64,000 nucleotides of DNA from Portulaca oleracea (GCA_029582165.1 CM055868.1:11514001-11578000); one strand, 5' to 3'; numbered from the stretch's first letter, positions 12,405-25,500 are shown. Notes: generated by a model not told the origin, from the sequence alone. A program made the numbers and translations.

Positions 12405-12641
12405 CTCCCTCCGTTTATTTTTATTTGTCTTTCACGCTTTTTGAGATCCGTCTTTAATCAACAATTTCACACGTAATACTTTTATAAAGATTTACGATAC
12501 TATACTTTTCTGATAGTATTTTTTATAATGAATCCAACAACATCAATTTTGTATGATGAATCATTGTAGAAATTAAGATATTATTGGTCAAAATTTTTAT
12601 CGCAATTACCAATGTGACAATTAAAAAAAAAACAGAGGAAG
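12405..12641. mobile_element. Stowaway-type MITE
   Basis: It begins CTCCCTCCGTTTATTTTTAT and ends with a decayed complement (GAGGAAG) before TA. TA lies at 12403-12404 and 12642-12643. Confidence 0.7.
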
Positions 12642-12687
12642 TATGAAAGTTTTGTGTTTACATATGTAGGATGGAAAATTTGCCCAT

Positions 12688-13010
12688 ACCATCCTTTATG
12701 TTTATGATATTTATAATTCCAATTCTGACATTTTTGGTTAATATTTACCCCCCCCCCCCCACCTTTTGAATTAATTTCATTTGAAAACCTTTCCGGTAAA
12801 TTTAGCAACTTCTTCGATGATTGTGTGATTTGTGATAAAAATTTATTTGCTAAAGTTGATGACAATTTTAGTAAACAAATTTCATCACAAGTCATATGTT
12901 CATCGCAAAAGTTATTGAATTAAATTGTTTCAAAAGGCCATGGAAGGTATATATATATTAATTTAAAAGGATTATGATTGAATTTATATACATCATAAAC
13001 CTTAACGAAG
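12688..13010. mobile_element. Foldback MITE, family C copy 2
   Basis: It shares with 826-1149 the inner block TTTGCTAAAGTTG and the flanking inverted arms with GTGTGATTTGTGAT. A run of about 12 C occurs at 12750 in the left arm. Confidence 0.55.
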
Positions 13011-13269
13011 ATATATGCAAATTTTCTGTGTAAATAGCCACTTTACTATGAATTTATTTTTGGGATTTGAGGCCTTGATGAATCAAATCGCAAAAAATAT
13101 CTGAAGAAATCATTTAGACATTTACAAGTAGACCTGATCCAAGATTTTCAAAACGAAACGGGTGTCCCAAATTAATTAACGAGGGCTCAAAATATGCTAA
13201 CTAACACACTCGATATGTCGCTAGTAAAAGGTTCTAAATATCCTGTTATTGAAATTATAATTATACATT

Positions 13270-13590
13270 AAGATGAAATTGAATGATATGATTAAATTCT
13301 ATAATTATAATATTATATATAAATTATATAAAATTATAGTTTTATCCATTACTTTTTATATTTCAAAAAAAAAACATTTAAATAAGCTTAACAGAAGAGG
13401 TTCATTCGATTAGGGTATCATTATGCTCGTTAATATAGCCTACGCATGCTAAACTTCATATAATTGATAATTAATACTTACTATTAAGAAAAATAGTGTT
13501 AGAAATCATGAGAAATAGCAATTTGGTGAAGGATAAGACAAATAAAAAGTGTTTTGGGGTAAAACTCGCATCATCACCTATTTAAAAATT
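13270..13590. repeat. Dispersed repeat, copy 2
   Basis: This is a diverged direct copy of 11040-11400. See that entry for the shared blocks. Confidence 0.5.
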
Positions 13591-14136
13591 TAATGTTTAA
13601 AAAAGAAATTTTTAAATGCTAAAATTTAAAAATTTAATGTTTGAAAAAGAAAACTTGGAGCTTTTTCTAGCTTAATTTTTAAATATTGTGTAAATAAACA
13701 AACAACTTTAATGTGGGCTTCAAAATCATCAAGTAACAAGTTCAAAAAACCCTCGGTAGGCCCTTTTATTTGAAGAGGGTAAAATCTAATATTTACACCA
13801 CCCTATTTTGGTTTCCAAGATTTAGTAGTATTTTAAAATGTTTATACTTATACTCCCATATTTAGGTTTATGCCCCATACTTCAAATACTACCAAACAAA
13901 ACATGTTATGGTTTTTATTTTTATTTTTATTTAGGTAATTGTTTCAACCCATCTGACCCATATCTCAGGGAGAATACTAACCTGACAGACATTATAAAGG
14001 ACGGTGATACGAAATGTCAATGTCCAATTAAAGAAGAGCTCACACCCACCACAACATTCATCAACTGTTAATAAGGAACGCTCCTCCGGAATTCGAACCA
14101 TGGAGAAATTAATACTACCAAAACCATAAATTAATA

Positions 14137-14265
14137 CTCTCTCCGTTCTTTTTTATCTGTTATTTACGGTTTTCATTGCCAATTTTTAATCAATAATTTC
14201 TAATATAAATGTTTTGCAAAAAAATATAATATTATACTTTTTTAATAGAATTTTTTATTATGAGT
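14137..14265. mobile_element. Truncated Stowaway-type MITE
   Basis: The left end CTCTCTCCGTTCTTTTTTAT follows TA and matches the 8185 copy for about 120 bp. The right end is missing. Confidence 0.55.
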
Positions 14266-15620
14266 ACATGAGGAAATATTCATTTTTGAAAAGTAAGCTT
14301 TTATTTTAATTTGCATGGGTTTGAAAAAATTTATTAATACTGCAAGGAAAAAATTATAAAAACTTTAATATAGAGGGTAATTAAAAAAAGAGAGGCCAAA
14401 CAAAATGATATAGAAAATCAAGTAGCATTTTAATATTAAACTTCAAATACAGGAGATTAAAAAAATTAATGTCGCAAAACTTTGAGAAACCCTCATTTGT
14501 ACTCCTTTTGATTTTTAACATTAACTTTTTTGCACTTTCATTTCTTATAATAATTTTTACCATGCTTGAGTTAGGAAAAATTTATTATTATTTTTCCAGT
14601 GAATTTTGGTCAAAAAATGCCTTGTTTATCCTTTTCTCACCCCTCGATCTAATTGTAAAGGACATTTCTTAATGAAATGAAATGAAACTGATATGATATG
14701 TTTCATAGAAATGAAACTTGTTTCAACTCAACTCAATGAAATAGAGTTTACTAAGGTTCTGTCAAATTTATGGATAATTTTAGTTTATCAAAATTCACAA
14801 GTTTTTGTCTAAATTCATCAAAATTTACTAAAACTTATCAAAGTTATAAAACAAAAATAAAATTAATTTTGATATATTTGCGTAAATTTGCCAATAATTA
14901 CCAAATTTTACCGAAAAAAATTAACAGAATTTAACTTTTATCAAATTACTTTTTACTCATGAATTTCATACACCCTAAACCCTGATGTGGATACATGCAT
15001 GTCAATTGTATACGACATTTAAAACAGTTGCCCAATGAGGGAGCATTTGTTCGTGTTTTCTCCTAGTATACGACATTCCTCGCATAGGGTTTCATATCAT
15101 AATAATTATTGAATTCTTGGTACCTAAAAAGCTATACACAATAGCGTACATTCACCCAAAATTTCCAATTAGACTTGTACGTGTTTGCCAGCAGTCAACT
15201 CATAATTGAAATGGGCCTGTGATATGATCGATCAACTGCCTAAATTAATTAATTAATCAGCAATTTATGGCGAATAATTTGATATTTAACTCTAAAAATG
15301 ATAACAGACCCTTTGTTTGCCTCAACTCTGTGATTCCCTTGTTATGGAATTACCAGCTAAGTTGGGATGTCTAGATTCAAGTAATTGTACGTGGCCCCCT
15401 AATTAATCATGTCATGTTAGGCTGAAACAATGTGATTATTTGGGTTTAAATATTACCTGTTTTTGCCTAAACACATGGGCCATTACAACATAAAAATTTT
15501 GACAAGTCTTGGAAAGACCAATTTAATTTGCATGGATGATTAATTATTTGAAAGCTTCTGTAAGCATGTCTAAAATTGTTCCCGTACATGAACATGGTAA
15601 ATTATCGAGTTATCAATGTT
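14266..15620. other. AT-rich intergenic DNA
   Basis: No gene or element end was recognised. Confidence 0.4.
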
Positions 15621-15623
15621 TTT

Positions 15624-16163
15624 GGGGTTATTTGCATTTTGAACTCCGAAGTATAGGGGTATTTATTTTTTAGACCCTTAGGTTTCATTGTTTATTTTGG
15701 ACCCTAAAGCTTATAGGTTGAAGAAAAAAAGACCTTAAAGTTTGTAGGTTGAAAAAGACCCGTGTACTGTTTTTCATTTTCTTGTTATGTTTGAATTTAT
15801 CTCCTGATTAGCACCAAACTTCAAGACTATGGCTAAAACAAATAATAAAGTTGTAATACACCTCTATTATTCAAGCCGAAACTACTTAGACCCTTGGTAC
15901 TTCAGGGTTTACTTAGTTCTGACATGAATAAGAGAGAGTTTTTTTTTAACCTTACTCCTGAAGTTTGGCGCTAATCGGGAGATAATTTCAAACATGAGAA
16001 GAAAAAACAAAAACAGTACACGAGCCTTTTTTCAGCCTAGAAACTTTAAGATCCTTTTTATTAAACCCATAAATTTTAGGGTTCCAAAAATAAACAATAA
16101 AAACCAAGGGTCCATAAAAAAATACCTCTATACTTCGAGGTCCAAAATGCAAAAAACCCATTT
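15624..16163. mobile_element. Foldback MITE, family B copy 2
   Basis: Arms of about 240 bp pair in inverted orientation: TTGCATTTTG, GACCTTAAAGTTTGTAGG and CGTGTACTGTTTTT appear with their complements. The structure matches 8600-9152 closely enough to be the same family. Confidence 0.7.
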
Positions 16164-16725
16164 TTTTTGGTATCATAAGAATATTAACATTAATTTTTTG
16201 GACTCTGCTGTAGTTTTACAATTTATTTTTTAATTATTAAGGTTTGCATCATGTATTAAAGTTTGGCCCAAACTTAAGCGCAACTTTAGGTGGAAGGGTG
16301 AAAAGGTAAACGAATTGGCCGATTTGCCTCCACCAGCTCACATTTAGTGAAGTCATATCTACTTTTCTTTTTGTTTGGCGCAAGGTTGATAATCATCTTT
16401 TCCATTTCCTTTCAGTTTGCAATATCCAACACCTCATTTCCTTTCCTCTCTTTCTCTTCGTATTCTTCATCTCGCCCTTCTCTTCTCTCCATTTCTCCAT
16501 GATCACTCACAGTAGTAATTGTGAAAGTTTATCTAATTTACTTACAAATGGAAACGTCAACATATGGAATCCTGAAACTTGAAGAAACTAACCAAGTTGT
16601 AGTTCACGCGAATGGTTTGGTACGAATTTGGAGTTCAAAGCATATGCCCAAATTAACAGCCCAAATCAACTCCAAAATTAATAGTTCATCCCCGGAAACA
16701 TGACAATCAATCCCAAAGTGAGCTA

Positions 16726-17197
16726 TGTTGTGTGTGGAGCCCAATGGAGGCCTGACTCGGTATCTAATAAAGTAAAGTGTGTCAGAAAGCACATGAATGT
16801 GTAGTTAGGCGCTAGGAATGGATGTGTGGTGCACAACACGTACGTGGCGGCCATTTAGGTCAATTATTATGATGTGGGTTTGACCTAAACTACTCCTAGT
16901 AGCTATTTATACCTGGAGAGGGGTTTCATTAAACACTTGTATCCACAAACACATTGAGAGAAAACATAACACTTTGGAGGGATTGTTCATCTACTTTGAG
17001 AGAAAATGAGATTGATGGAAATCTCTTGTAACTTGTAATCCTCATAGTATTAGTGTGCATTGATTCTGTGGTTTTTTTTCCCGCTTTGGGTTTTTTCCAC
17101 GTTAAATCTTTGGTTTCAATTTTTGATCTCTTTTACACTCTTATCTTTAATTGTTTGTGGTTTGCTCAATTTCTAGAGTACTCTATCGATCCTATCA
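16726..17197 (+). mobile_element. 5' LTR of copia element 1 (start uncertain)
   Basis: The right edge is firm: TATCA followed by AC and a tRNA-Met primer site. A TATA box (TATTTATA, about 16904-16911) precedes a leader typical of copia LTRs. The left edge is taken at TGTTGTGTGTGG but may lie further left. Confidence 0.55.
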
Positions 17198-17199
17198 AC

Positions 17200-17211
17200 T
17201 GGTATCAGAGC
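17200..17211 (+). other. Primer binding site, initiator tRNA-Met
   Basis: TGGTATCAGAGC complements the 3' end of plant initiator tRNA-Met, the usual primer of copia elements. Confidence 0.85.
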
Positions 17212-17227
17212 CTGCATGTTGCTGATA

Positions 17228-19340
17228 GGGAACTCGCATTCAAACAATTTCGGAAGATAAATATGAGATCAAGAAGTTTGACGAGACCTACTTCACCTAC
17301 TGGAAGTTGCAGATCGAGGATTTGCTATATTCGAAGTCGCTGCATGTTCCACTGTTGGAGAAGAAGCCACATGACATGGAGGGGAAGGATTATGATATGC
17401 TCGATTGGCAGGCAATATCCAAGATAAGGATGTCAATGGTTGGGAACGCCAGATTTAATGTTATGGAGGAAAAGTCAATGAAGGAATTTCTAAAGACACT
17501 GGAGGAGATGTATGAGAAGCCTAGCGCACCGAATTAGGTATATTTGTTTCGTAAATTAACTAGTTGTAAGATGTTTTAAGATGGTGATGTGACTAATTAT
17601 ATCAATGAGGTTACTAAAATTTTATCACAACTTGCTTCCGTTAATATAGATTTTGTGGATAATGTTAAAGCTTGTGTATTGTTGTCTTCAATGCCTGGCT
17701 CCTGGGATACAGTTGTAACTGCTGTCAGTAGTGCTAAGAGTAGTGATGAGATGAAATTTGACGAGGTTAAATCTGTGCTTCTCAATGAGGGCCTTCGTAG
17801 GAGGAATTCTAATGGAGGATCTTCGGGAAGTGCCTTGAGTACTAGGGGTAGGAAGAACAATAGGAATTTGAACAGTTCCAGGGGCGATGAAAATCCAAGG
17901 GTAAAAGCAAGCTAGTCTAGAAGTATGAACAATGTTGTGTCTTATGGTTGTGGTGAAAAGGGTCACTTTAAGAAGGATTTCCCTCAACCTAGGAAGGTAA
18001 GAGTAGCAATGATGACCATGACTCTATCAACTCTACTGAAGACCTTACTGAAGCCTTAATCTTGAGTGTGTCTAGTCCTAAAGAGTCTTGGATAGATGAT
18101 ATTGGTACATCCTTTCATTTTTCCTCGAGTAGGAAGTTATTTCATAACTTCAGGAGTGGAGATTTTGGTAGGGTTTTTCTTGCTGATGATCAATATTATA
18201 AGATAACAGGAAGAGGAGGTGTGACTGTTAAGACTGTTAATGGTGATCTTTGAAAGTTGGAGGATGTCAGATACATCCTTGGCATTAAGAGGAATTTAAT
18301 ATCAGTTACTCAACTTGATGACATGGGCTGCACTGCAGCGTTTGGGAATGGTAAATGGAAGATTGTCAAGGGTGCTATGGTAGTGGCGAAGGACTTAGGT
18401 CCAGTTTGTTATACTCCACTAGGGATAACACTAATCTTATTTCTAATATCAATGATGCTCCTTGTTCTAGCTTATGGCATTGCAGGTTTGGTCACATGAG
18501 TGAGAAGGGTATGAAGATTCTAACTTCAAAGAGTGTTTCGGAGGATCTAAAAACTGTGGACATGAAGCTCTCGAGGGTTGTGTCTTTGGTAAGCAAAAGA
18601 GGGTTAGTTTCACTAAAACTAGTAGGGAACCAAAACCTGAGAAGTTAGAGTTGGTGCATTCGGAGGTGTGGGGGCCTGTGCCAATCAAATCCGTGAGCGA
18701 TGCTCAATATTATGTCACCTTTATTGATGACCACAATCGGAAGGCATGGGTTTATTTTCAGAAAAATAAATCGGATGTGTTTGATGTTTTCATGAAGTGG
18801 AAAGCACAGGTTGAGATACAGACTGGGTTGAAGGTGAAACACTTGAGGACAGACAATAGAGGGGAGTATGAACAGAAATAGTTCATAAAATTTTGTGCTT
18901 AGAATGGCATTAGACTATGGAAAACTGCTCTTGGGACACCAAGTCGGGATGGGATAGTAGAGAGGATGAACATGACTCTGAATGAGATCAGAGAGCCAAG
19001 AGCATGAGGATTCATGTTGGGTTGCAAGTTCTTGTGGGCATAAGTAGTGAGCACAATAGCATATTTAATCAACAAGAGTCCGTCAGTTTCATTAGATATG
19101 AATGTACTTGAGGAGGTATAGAGTGGTAAGAAAGTTGATTATTCCTTTCTTCGTATTTTTGGATGTACTACTTATGTGATGGTTGATCGATCTTGACAAA
19201 CGTGATCAGTTGGACCCAAACTCCAAGAAGTGCTATTTTGTTGGTTATGGAACTGACTCTTTCAGATATAGGTTGTGGGATGGTAGAAAGATATAAGTTC
19301 GAAGGGATCTATTTCCGGAGGTGAAAAATGAAGATTCATT
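17228..19340 (+). pseudogene. Copia element 1 gag-protease-integrase, decayed
   Basis: The order is that of a Ty1/copia polyprotein, in broken frames. Gag (about 17260-17915) has a UBN2-like region with WKLQIEDLLYSKSLHVPLL. The zinc knuckle near 17940 reads SYGCGEKGHFKKDF: its first and last cysteines are replaced, so it should not bind zinc. The protease site near 18095 reads DIG instead of DTG or DSG. The pre-integrase histidine region is near 18470-18490. The integrase core (18651-18980) keeps FIDDHN, LRTDN and VERMN, but stop codons interrupt it at about 18879 and beyond. Nothing of reverse transcriptase is present. The sequence changes to another element's gag near 19390. The element cannot move by itself. 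Confidence 0.85.
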
Positions 19341-19394
19341 TCATGCTCACTCAAGAGGTTCCATTGGAGGGCGACGATGAGACACTATGACAAA

Positions 19395-19640
19395 CAAGGC
19401 ATCGACTCAATTTGAAGAATGACAACTACATTGGCATTAGCCACACTCTCAAGGGGATGACGGATCCATTCTTCGACATCTACTAAAATGTTGTATCCGC
19501 CAAAGATCTTTAGGAGATGCTCGAAGCTAAGTATATGTCAGAAGATGCCACAAGTAAGAGATTTCTTGTTAGCCAATTTTTAAATTTTAAAATGGTTGAG
19601 GGTAGGAAAGTTCTTGAACCGTATGGGGATCGGTTCACTT
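19395..19640 (+). pseudogene. Copia gag fragment
   Basis: An in-frame but stop-containing stretch resembles the N-terminal gag of the next copia family: LKNDNYIG, then LEAKYMSEDATSKRFLVSQF. It ends around VEGRKVLE. The next gag piece, at 20565, resumes at the equivalent point with a similar PVLDQFHE motif. So these are either two copies joined or one gag interrupted by 19640-20500. Confidence 0.6.
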
Positions 19641-20500
19641 TTGGTTCGTCTCTATTGGACCATTCCCGAGCCTTCTAAGGGGCTTCGGAACCATCGACAA
19701 GAATAAACACAAGGTGGTGAAGGTGTTCAAAGGCTAGAAAAGGGCGTGTCTCCACTCTTTTGATCATAAATTCAAATTTTGGTAGCTTAAAGTAAACACC
19801 GAGAGCTTTCCATCGATACCTTATGGGCCTAAAAGAGAGTCCGGATGAAGAAATTGCACGCGTTTAAAGTCGGCAAAAAAACTGCCCAAGCATGCCGCGC
19901 CCGCGACCAACTGTGTAGCACCCACGATCACTTTGCCGCGCCCGCTACGACGCTGGAAAATGACTTGAGGATGGACAAAACGTTGTGGCGCCTGTGACCT
20001 CATACCATTGGCCCGCGAGTATGGCATGGCACCCGTGACGCCTCTCTACGCTGCTTGGCTTCAATTCTCTGGAGGGGACGCTGGTAGCGCCTAAGCGATG
20101 CTGGCCGCGCCTTGCCCCAGCACGCGTTTTTCCGGATTTTTTTCATTGTTTTCTTTTCCTCCTTTCCTTCATATACTTGTTCCCCACCTCCATTAATATA
20201 GTTTATGAAGTTTTTAGGATAGACATAAAAATTCCTCTCACTTGGAGAGTTTGTAATTGTGGGTTTTCAAACCCTAATCAAAGAAAGCTAATCCTTTGGG
20301 CGGAAATTGCTTGGTGAATTATCTTCTGTGTGAGTGGGTGTTTTTTCTCCACTCTTTGTGAGATTTCTTGGGTGTTTCAAGACTCTTTTCTTGTGGAAGG
20401 TCCTTGTGCTAGAGATTGAACATCTTAGTTCAATTTGGTGAGATTTCTATCTTTAGAATTGTCCATATCTTTTAATTTCATGTTTATCTCCATTAATCCA
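19640..20500. mobile_element. LTR-like segment between gag pieces
   Basis: The segment has repeated GC-rich blocks such as GCCGCGCCCGC and GCGCCCGCTACGA (19890-20110), then an AT-rich promoter-like part and a leader of the kind seen in copia LTRs. The ends are not defined and no TG/CA pair with duplication was found. Similar GCGCCCGCTAC blocks occur at about 34785. Confidence 0.35.
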
Positions 20501-20564
20501 AAAAAAATTGGTTTATAGTGTTTATGAGTTCTATGGGTGGACTTCCATCATCCACATGATTTGT

Positions 20565-22780
20565 AGAGACCCTAGACCTCGAAACTATCCAGTTCTTGAT
20601 CAATTTCATGAGATTCAACATATACTAAGAACTTTTAAGCAACACAATATCAACATAGAAGAAGCCTATGTTGTCTCTTCAATTATAGGCGAACTCTCAC
20701 CTTCATATAAAGAAACAAAAAGGACTTTGATGCATTCTAAAAAATCTATTACTCTTGAGGGTTTAGCTAACCATCTCCGGATTGAGGGGGAATTAAGAAT
20801 GCATGATGAAACCGAGGAAAATCCCTCTAAGGTTCATGTTGTTCAAGAGAACTCAAAGAGAATTAATAAAGAACAAGAACATGTATGAGATCAAGAGCGA
20901 CAAGAAACCCAAAATGCTATGTTGGGAATGCAACAAACCGAGGCACCCCAAGAGGGATTGTCCAGTTTGGAAGAAGATGCATGGGCTCACGAACAACTCT
21001 AAGAATTATGATGGTTAGAAGGAGTCCAATAGACCTTTCGTAGCCATGAGAAAGGACCAAATCAATGTCGTAGCAAGTGACGATGTTTGGTGGGTTGATT
21101 CGGGTGCAACAAGGCACATATGCATCGAACGCTCTTTATTCAAGTCTATCCAACCCGCCGAAGTGGGGAGGAAGCTCTTCATAGGCAATAATTCCCTGGA
21201 CAAGGTTGAAAGGATAGGATGAGTAGAACTTGTGTTCTCTTCCGTAATGACACTTCTTTTGAATGATGTGTACTTGGCTCCGGAAATTTGTATGAATCTT
21301 GTTCGGGTTTTCTTTTAAGTAAGCATGGTTTTAAACAAGGGCATGAAGGGGATAACTATGTACTTTCCAAGAGAGGGACTTTATTGGGAAAAGGTTATGC
21401 TTGTGGAGATATGTTTAAGTTGAATGCTTCAAGTGGCAATAAGATGAATGTTTCGTTTACATGCTTGATTCTTGCTTAAATTTTTCTTTATAACATTTAA
21501 GTCTAGGACATGTTAACAATAATATATTGAAGTACATGTCTAATCTTGAATAAATTCCAACTTTGGATGATAAAGTAGAGAAGTGTAGAACTTGCATGTT
21601 GACAAAAATCACGAAAAGTTCATTTCCAAGTATAATGCAAAATTCTAAGTTGCTTGAATTGATTCATAGTAATTTAGGAGATTTCCATAGCACTCATATA
21701 GGAGGTAAAAGATACTATGTGATTTTCATTGATGATTTTTCTAAGTATTGCTAAGTATTTCTTTTGCATTCAAAAGATGAGACTTTAGTCAAGTTTAAAG
21801 TGGATAAAGCTAAAAGAGAGTGACATTTTGAGACCTTAATCAAATGACTAAAATCAGTTAGAGATGGAACTATGAACCTAAATTTTTTCAAGAATGTGGA
21901 GTGGTGCATAAGACCACAGCACCTTATATACCACAACAATATGGTGTGGCTGAAAGAAATAATAGGACCTTAAAAAAAAGGTTAATGCATTGTTATCTTA
22001 CATCGAATTGAGTGAAGGCTTTTGGGGTGAAGCCTTATTTACATCTTGTCATGTTTTGAATAGAGTTCCTCTTAACAGAAACTCTAAGAACCCATATGAA
22101 ATTTAGAAAAAAAAAACCTACTCTAAGTCAGGTTAGCATTTGTGGGTGTAGAGCCATTGTAAGGGTCCCGAAGCCCAAGAAAAGAAAGTTAGGTCAAAAA
22201 GGAATTGAGTGCACCTTTATAGGTTATGCTTATGAAAGCAAAGGCTATAAGTAACGGTGAATACCGAATAGAGTCAATAGATGCAATATTTGATGAGACT
22301 TGGTTCTCTTCAATTCCTAAACCTAAGGATGTCATTCATGACATGGCTCCAAAGGATGTCATTCAAGATAATCAACATCATGATGTTGATAAGGAAACAA
22401 GGAGGAGTAAGAGGACTAGGAAATCCAGGTCTTTAGGCTCGAACTTCTTTGTCTACCTAATAGAGGGAAATAGGAACTCTAATGAGAACGAGATTCCCTA
22501 CGTCTATAATGTAGAGGAGGATCCTAAAACTTGTAAAGAGGCCATGGAATCACAAGAAGCTTCCATTTGGAAGGAAGCGGTACAACATGAGGTAGACTCT
22601 ATTAAAGAAAACCATGTTTGGGAGTTAGTTGACTTACCATCGGGATGTAAACCAATCACATCAAAATGGATTTTTAAACGTAAGAAGAAAGTAGATGGTA
22701 CAACAGAAAGATTTAAGGCCCGACCCGTTGTAAAGGGCATTACACAAAAGTTTGGTACTGACTACTTTGACACTATGCAC
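20565..22780 (+). pseudogene. Copia element 2, gag to reverse transcriptase N-half
   Basis: The gag C-terminal part ends in an intact-spacing knuckle, CWECNKPRHPKRDC (about 20920-20970). The protease keeps DSGATRHI near 21100. Integrase pieces follow: CRTCMLTK, FIDDFSK near 21730, and VAERNNRT near 21950, with frameshifts and stops between them. From 22226 the frame is open into the reverse-transcriptase start, with SKWIFKRKKKVDG and KARPVVKG, up to the conserved FDTYAP site. A one-base loss just before that site shifts the frame. The site is then cut by the solo LTR at 22782. The orientation and family match the minus-strand fragment at 50161-51060. Confidence 0.85.
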
Positions 22781-22781
22781 C

Positions 22782-24247
22782 TGATACGCCGCAAGTGTAC
22801 GAGTACTCGTGTAGCAAGTATCAAGGTTGATCCCACAGGGACTTTGCTAACTACGCACCAAACTAGCCTCCTAGGTGATTGCTAACCCGGTCGGGTTTTG
22901 AATGGGATTAACTAATTCTATTTCTAATCGCTAAAAAGGTCAAAAATATCAAATATTCACACAATTTTCTGGGTTGATCTATATGAGAAAGACGTTCAGG
23001 GGATAAAACTTAAGTAACTCTACGTATCACACTAGTGGATTGAACATGTAACTCACTAATTTGGTACATTTTTGGGTCGATAATCGCATAAAGTCTTTCG
23101 TAGCGAGCTTTTGGCAATGAAACGAATTGCTTAGTAAAATCAGTCACCTAGTTTTGTGTTTATTTCAATTTTATCTAAGTTATAGATCAAATTATCTAAT
23201 GACCCCTAATTACAAAATCTTCTATGTCTAGTTCATTTATAATCAGTTTAACCTAAGGGTTCTGATTATCGAATTTCTCCGTTCAGTACTTCATTCAACA
23301 ATCTAATTCCATGCTAATGGTGCGCAAACAAAAGCAATGACATACATTATCATAGGATAAATAAAATGCATTCAAACTAGATAAACAAACTTGTTCAATC
23401 CAACATTATTCAATCCATAAAAGAAACTAAAAAGGGTTTATCCCCTAAACTTATGAAAACTACTCACTACTCATGTTCGAATCACAAAACATACGCAAAT
23501 CTAAACTAAAAAACATGAAATCTAATAGAAAGAGAAGTAAACCGAGATGGAAATCGATCTCCACTTGAATGGTATTTGGTGGGGACTTTTGCTCCTCCAC
23601 TTCTATCAAATTCTTGCAAACCGACCTTCAAACTATACAAACTCTCAATCTTCAACTAAGGTTGAATGTGGATGGATTTGTGGAGGTAGGGATGGATGGA
23701 ATATGCTGATAAAGATGATGATGGAAGGAGTGAATGTCCGACAAAACAACCGTATATGCAATTATATAGCCATAGTGAGCAAACGAAACGGCAAAATGCG
23801 ATAACAGCACACATGACGGACCGTGTTGCCTCACTACGGTCCGTAGTGACACTCACCATAGTCCGTGGTGACACTCACCACTGTCCGTGGTGTATGGCCA
23901 CAGGTCGTGGTGAGCACAGCGCAAATTTTCTTCTCTATGGATCCTAGCACCCGTCGTGTTGGGCTCTTTGGCATCTGTGTTGGTGTCTGACGGAATCCAA
24001 TGACATCTTGGGCCTGAACTTGGGCCTTGGGGTGAATTTCTCTCTTGCTAGTGATCCACGTGGACCCCTTTGGCTTGATTTGAGCTTGATTTTATCAATA
24101 TTACTCCAATTTCTTACAAAATTATACCAAACCCAACCAACCATAAAATAGAGAATTCGAGTATAAAATAATACATTCATATGGATAACCACTCAAATTA
24201 ACTCTAAATAATCCAAGATCATATATATATATATAATACACTTATCA
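22782..24247 (-). mobile_element. Solo gypsy LTR nested in copia element 2
   Basis: The 1,466-bp insert is flanked by an exact GCACC at 22777-22781 and 24248-24252. On the minus strand it starts TGATAAGTGTATTA and ends CTTGCGGCGTATCA. This is the same design as the LTR at 62496-63806, which is followed by a tRNA-Asp primer site. No internal region remains, so LTR-LTR recombination is the likely origin. It contains a perfect palindrome CACTACGGTCCGTAGTG at 23832-23848 within a block of related CCGTGGTG repeats. Confidence 0.85.
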
Positions 24248-24252
24248 GCACC

Positions 24253-25500
24253 CATGTCTAGAATTGCTACTATAAGAGTACTTATAGCTCTAACCTCGAT
24301 CTATAAGCTAGTAATCCATCAACTGGATGCCAAACTGGAATTTCTTAATGGAGAACTAGAAGAGGATGTGTATATGAAACAAACCGAGGGGTTTATTGAA
24401 AAAGGTACTGAGAACAAAGTTTGTAAACTCTCTAAGTCTTTATATGGTCTAAAGCAAGCACCTAAGCAATGGTATCACAAGTTTGATGAAGTAGTGCTTA
24501 GATTTGGCTTCAAGAACGATGAGTCGGATAAGTGTGTCTATTCTAAGTTTGAGAATGAAAAGGGTATGATCATATGCATATATGTTGATGACAAGTTGAT
24601 CTTTGGGATTGACATGAAACAAGTTGAGAAAACTCAGAGTTTTCTATTCGCCAATTTCTCTATGAAGGACTCGGATGGAGCAGATGTGATACTTGCCCAC
24701 TCTGCGGAAAAGGTGTTAAGAAAGTTCAACAAGGACTCATATGTGGCAATTACTCAATTTGACTCAAGCCATAGGTGGAGTAAAAATGGTGGTAGGCCGG
24801 TTCCCCAAGTGGAGTATGTTAAGGCCATAGGTAACTTAATGTATGCTATGACTTGTACTAGGCCAGATATATCCTTTACAGTAGGAAAGCTTAGTAGGTA
24901 TACTAGCAACCCAAGCAAAGAGCCGACATTGCATAAAAAGGGTTTTGGGATACCTTAAAAGGACTCGGAACTATGGCCTGCATTTCAAGGGAGAACCCTT
25001 GGTTTTAGAAGGATACTCGAACACAATCTGGATAAGTGATAAGGAGGATTATACCTCAACGTCCCATTGGGTATTTCTATTGGGTGGATGTGTTGTTTTA
25101 TGTGGCTCTGAGAAATAAGCGCGTATCACAGATTTCACCATAGCTTTCGAATTCGTAGCGTAGCCACCGCTTGTAAGGAGACGGAATGGCTACGGGAAAT
25201 ATTGTTGGATATTCCTTTGTGGGAGAAACCTAGGCCTCCAATAACATTGTATTGTGACAAAAATGCCACAATTGCAAGTATCTATAATCGTGTCTACAAT
25301 GGCAAGTCAAGGCACATCGGGTTACGACACGCTTATATTTATAAACTAATCAAGGATGGAGTGTGGTGGTGAACTATGTTAAGACAAGTGAAAATTTGTT
25401 TGATCCCTTAACAAAGGGATTGACTAAGGACTTGGTGGTAAAAAACATCAAGGGGATGGGAGTAAAGCCCACAGATAAAATTGTCATCAACGAAGCTCCA
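24253..25500 (+). pseudogene. Copia element 2, reverse transcriptase C-half and RNase H
   Basis: This continues the reverse transcriptase after the nested LTR, starting at RIATIRVLIAL. It shows LDAKLEFLNGELEE, SLYGLKQAPKQWYHKFDE and the catalytic YVDD near 24595. The open frame runs to 24958. An internal deletion after FSMKDSD removes part of the thumb region. RNase H (25000-25440) is recognisable (STSHWVF, then a TMASQG..GYDTL region) but has several stops and shifts. A T-rich to G-rich purine tract and the 3' LTR follow at 26095. Confidence 0.85.

Noticed and set aside
14085..14105. GGTTCGAATTCC on the minus strand, like a tRNA B box
   Set aside because: No A box, cloverleaf or CCA end could be found, and no SINE tail follows.
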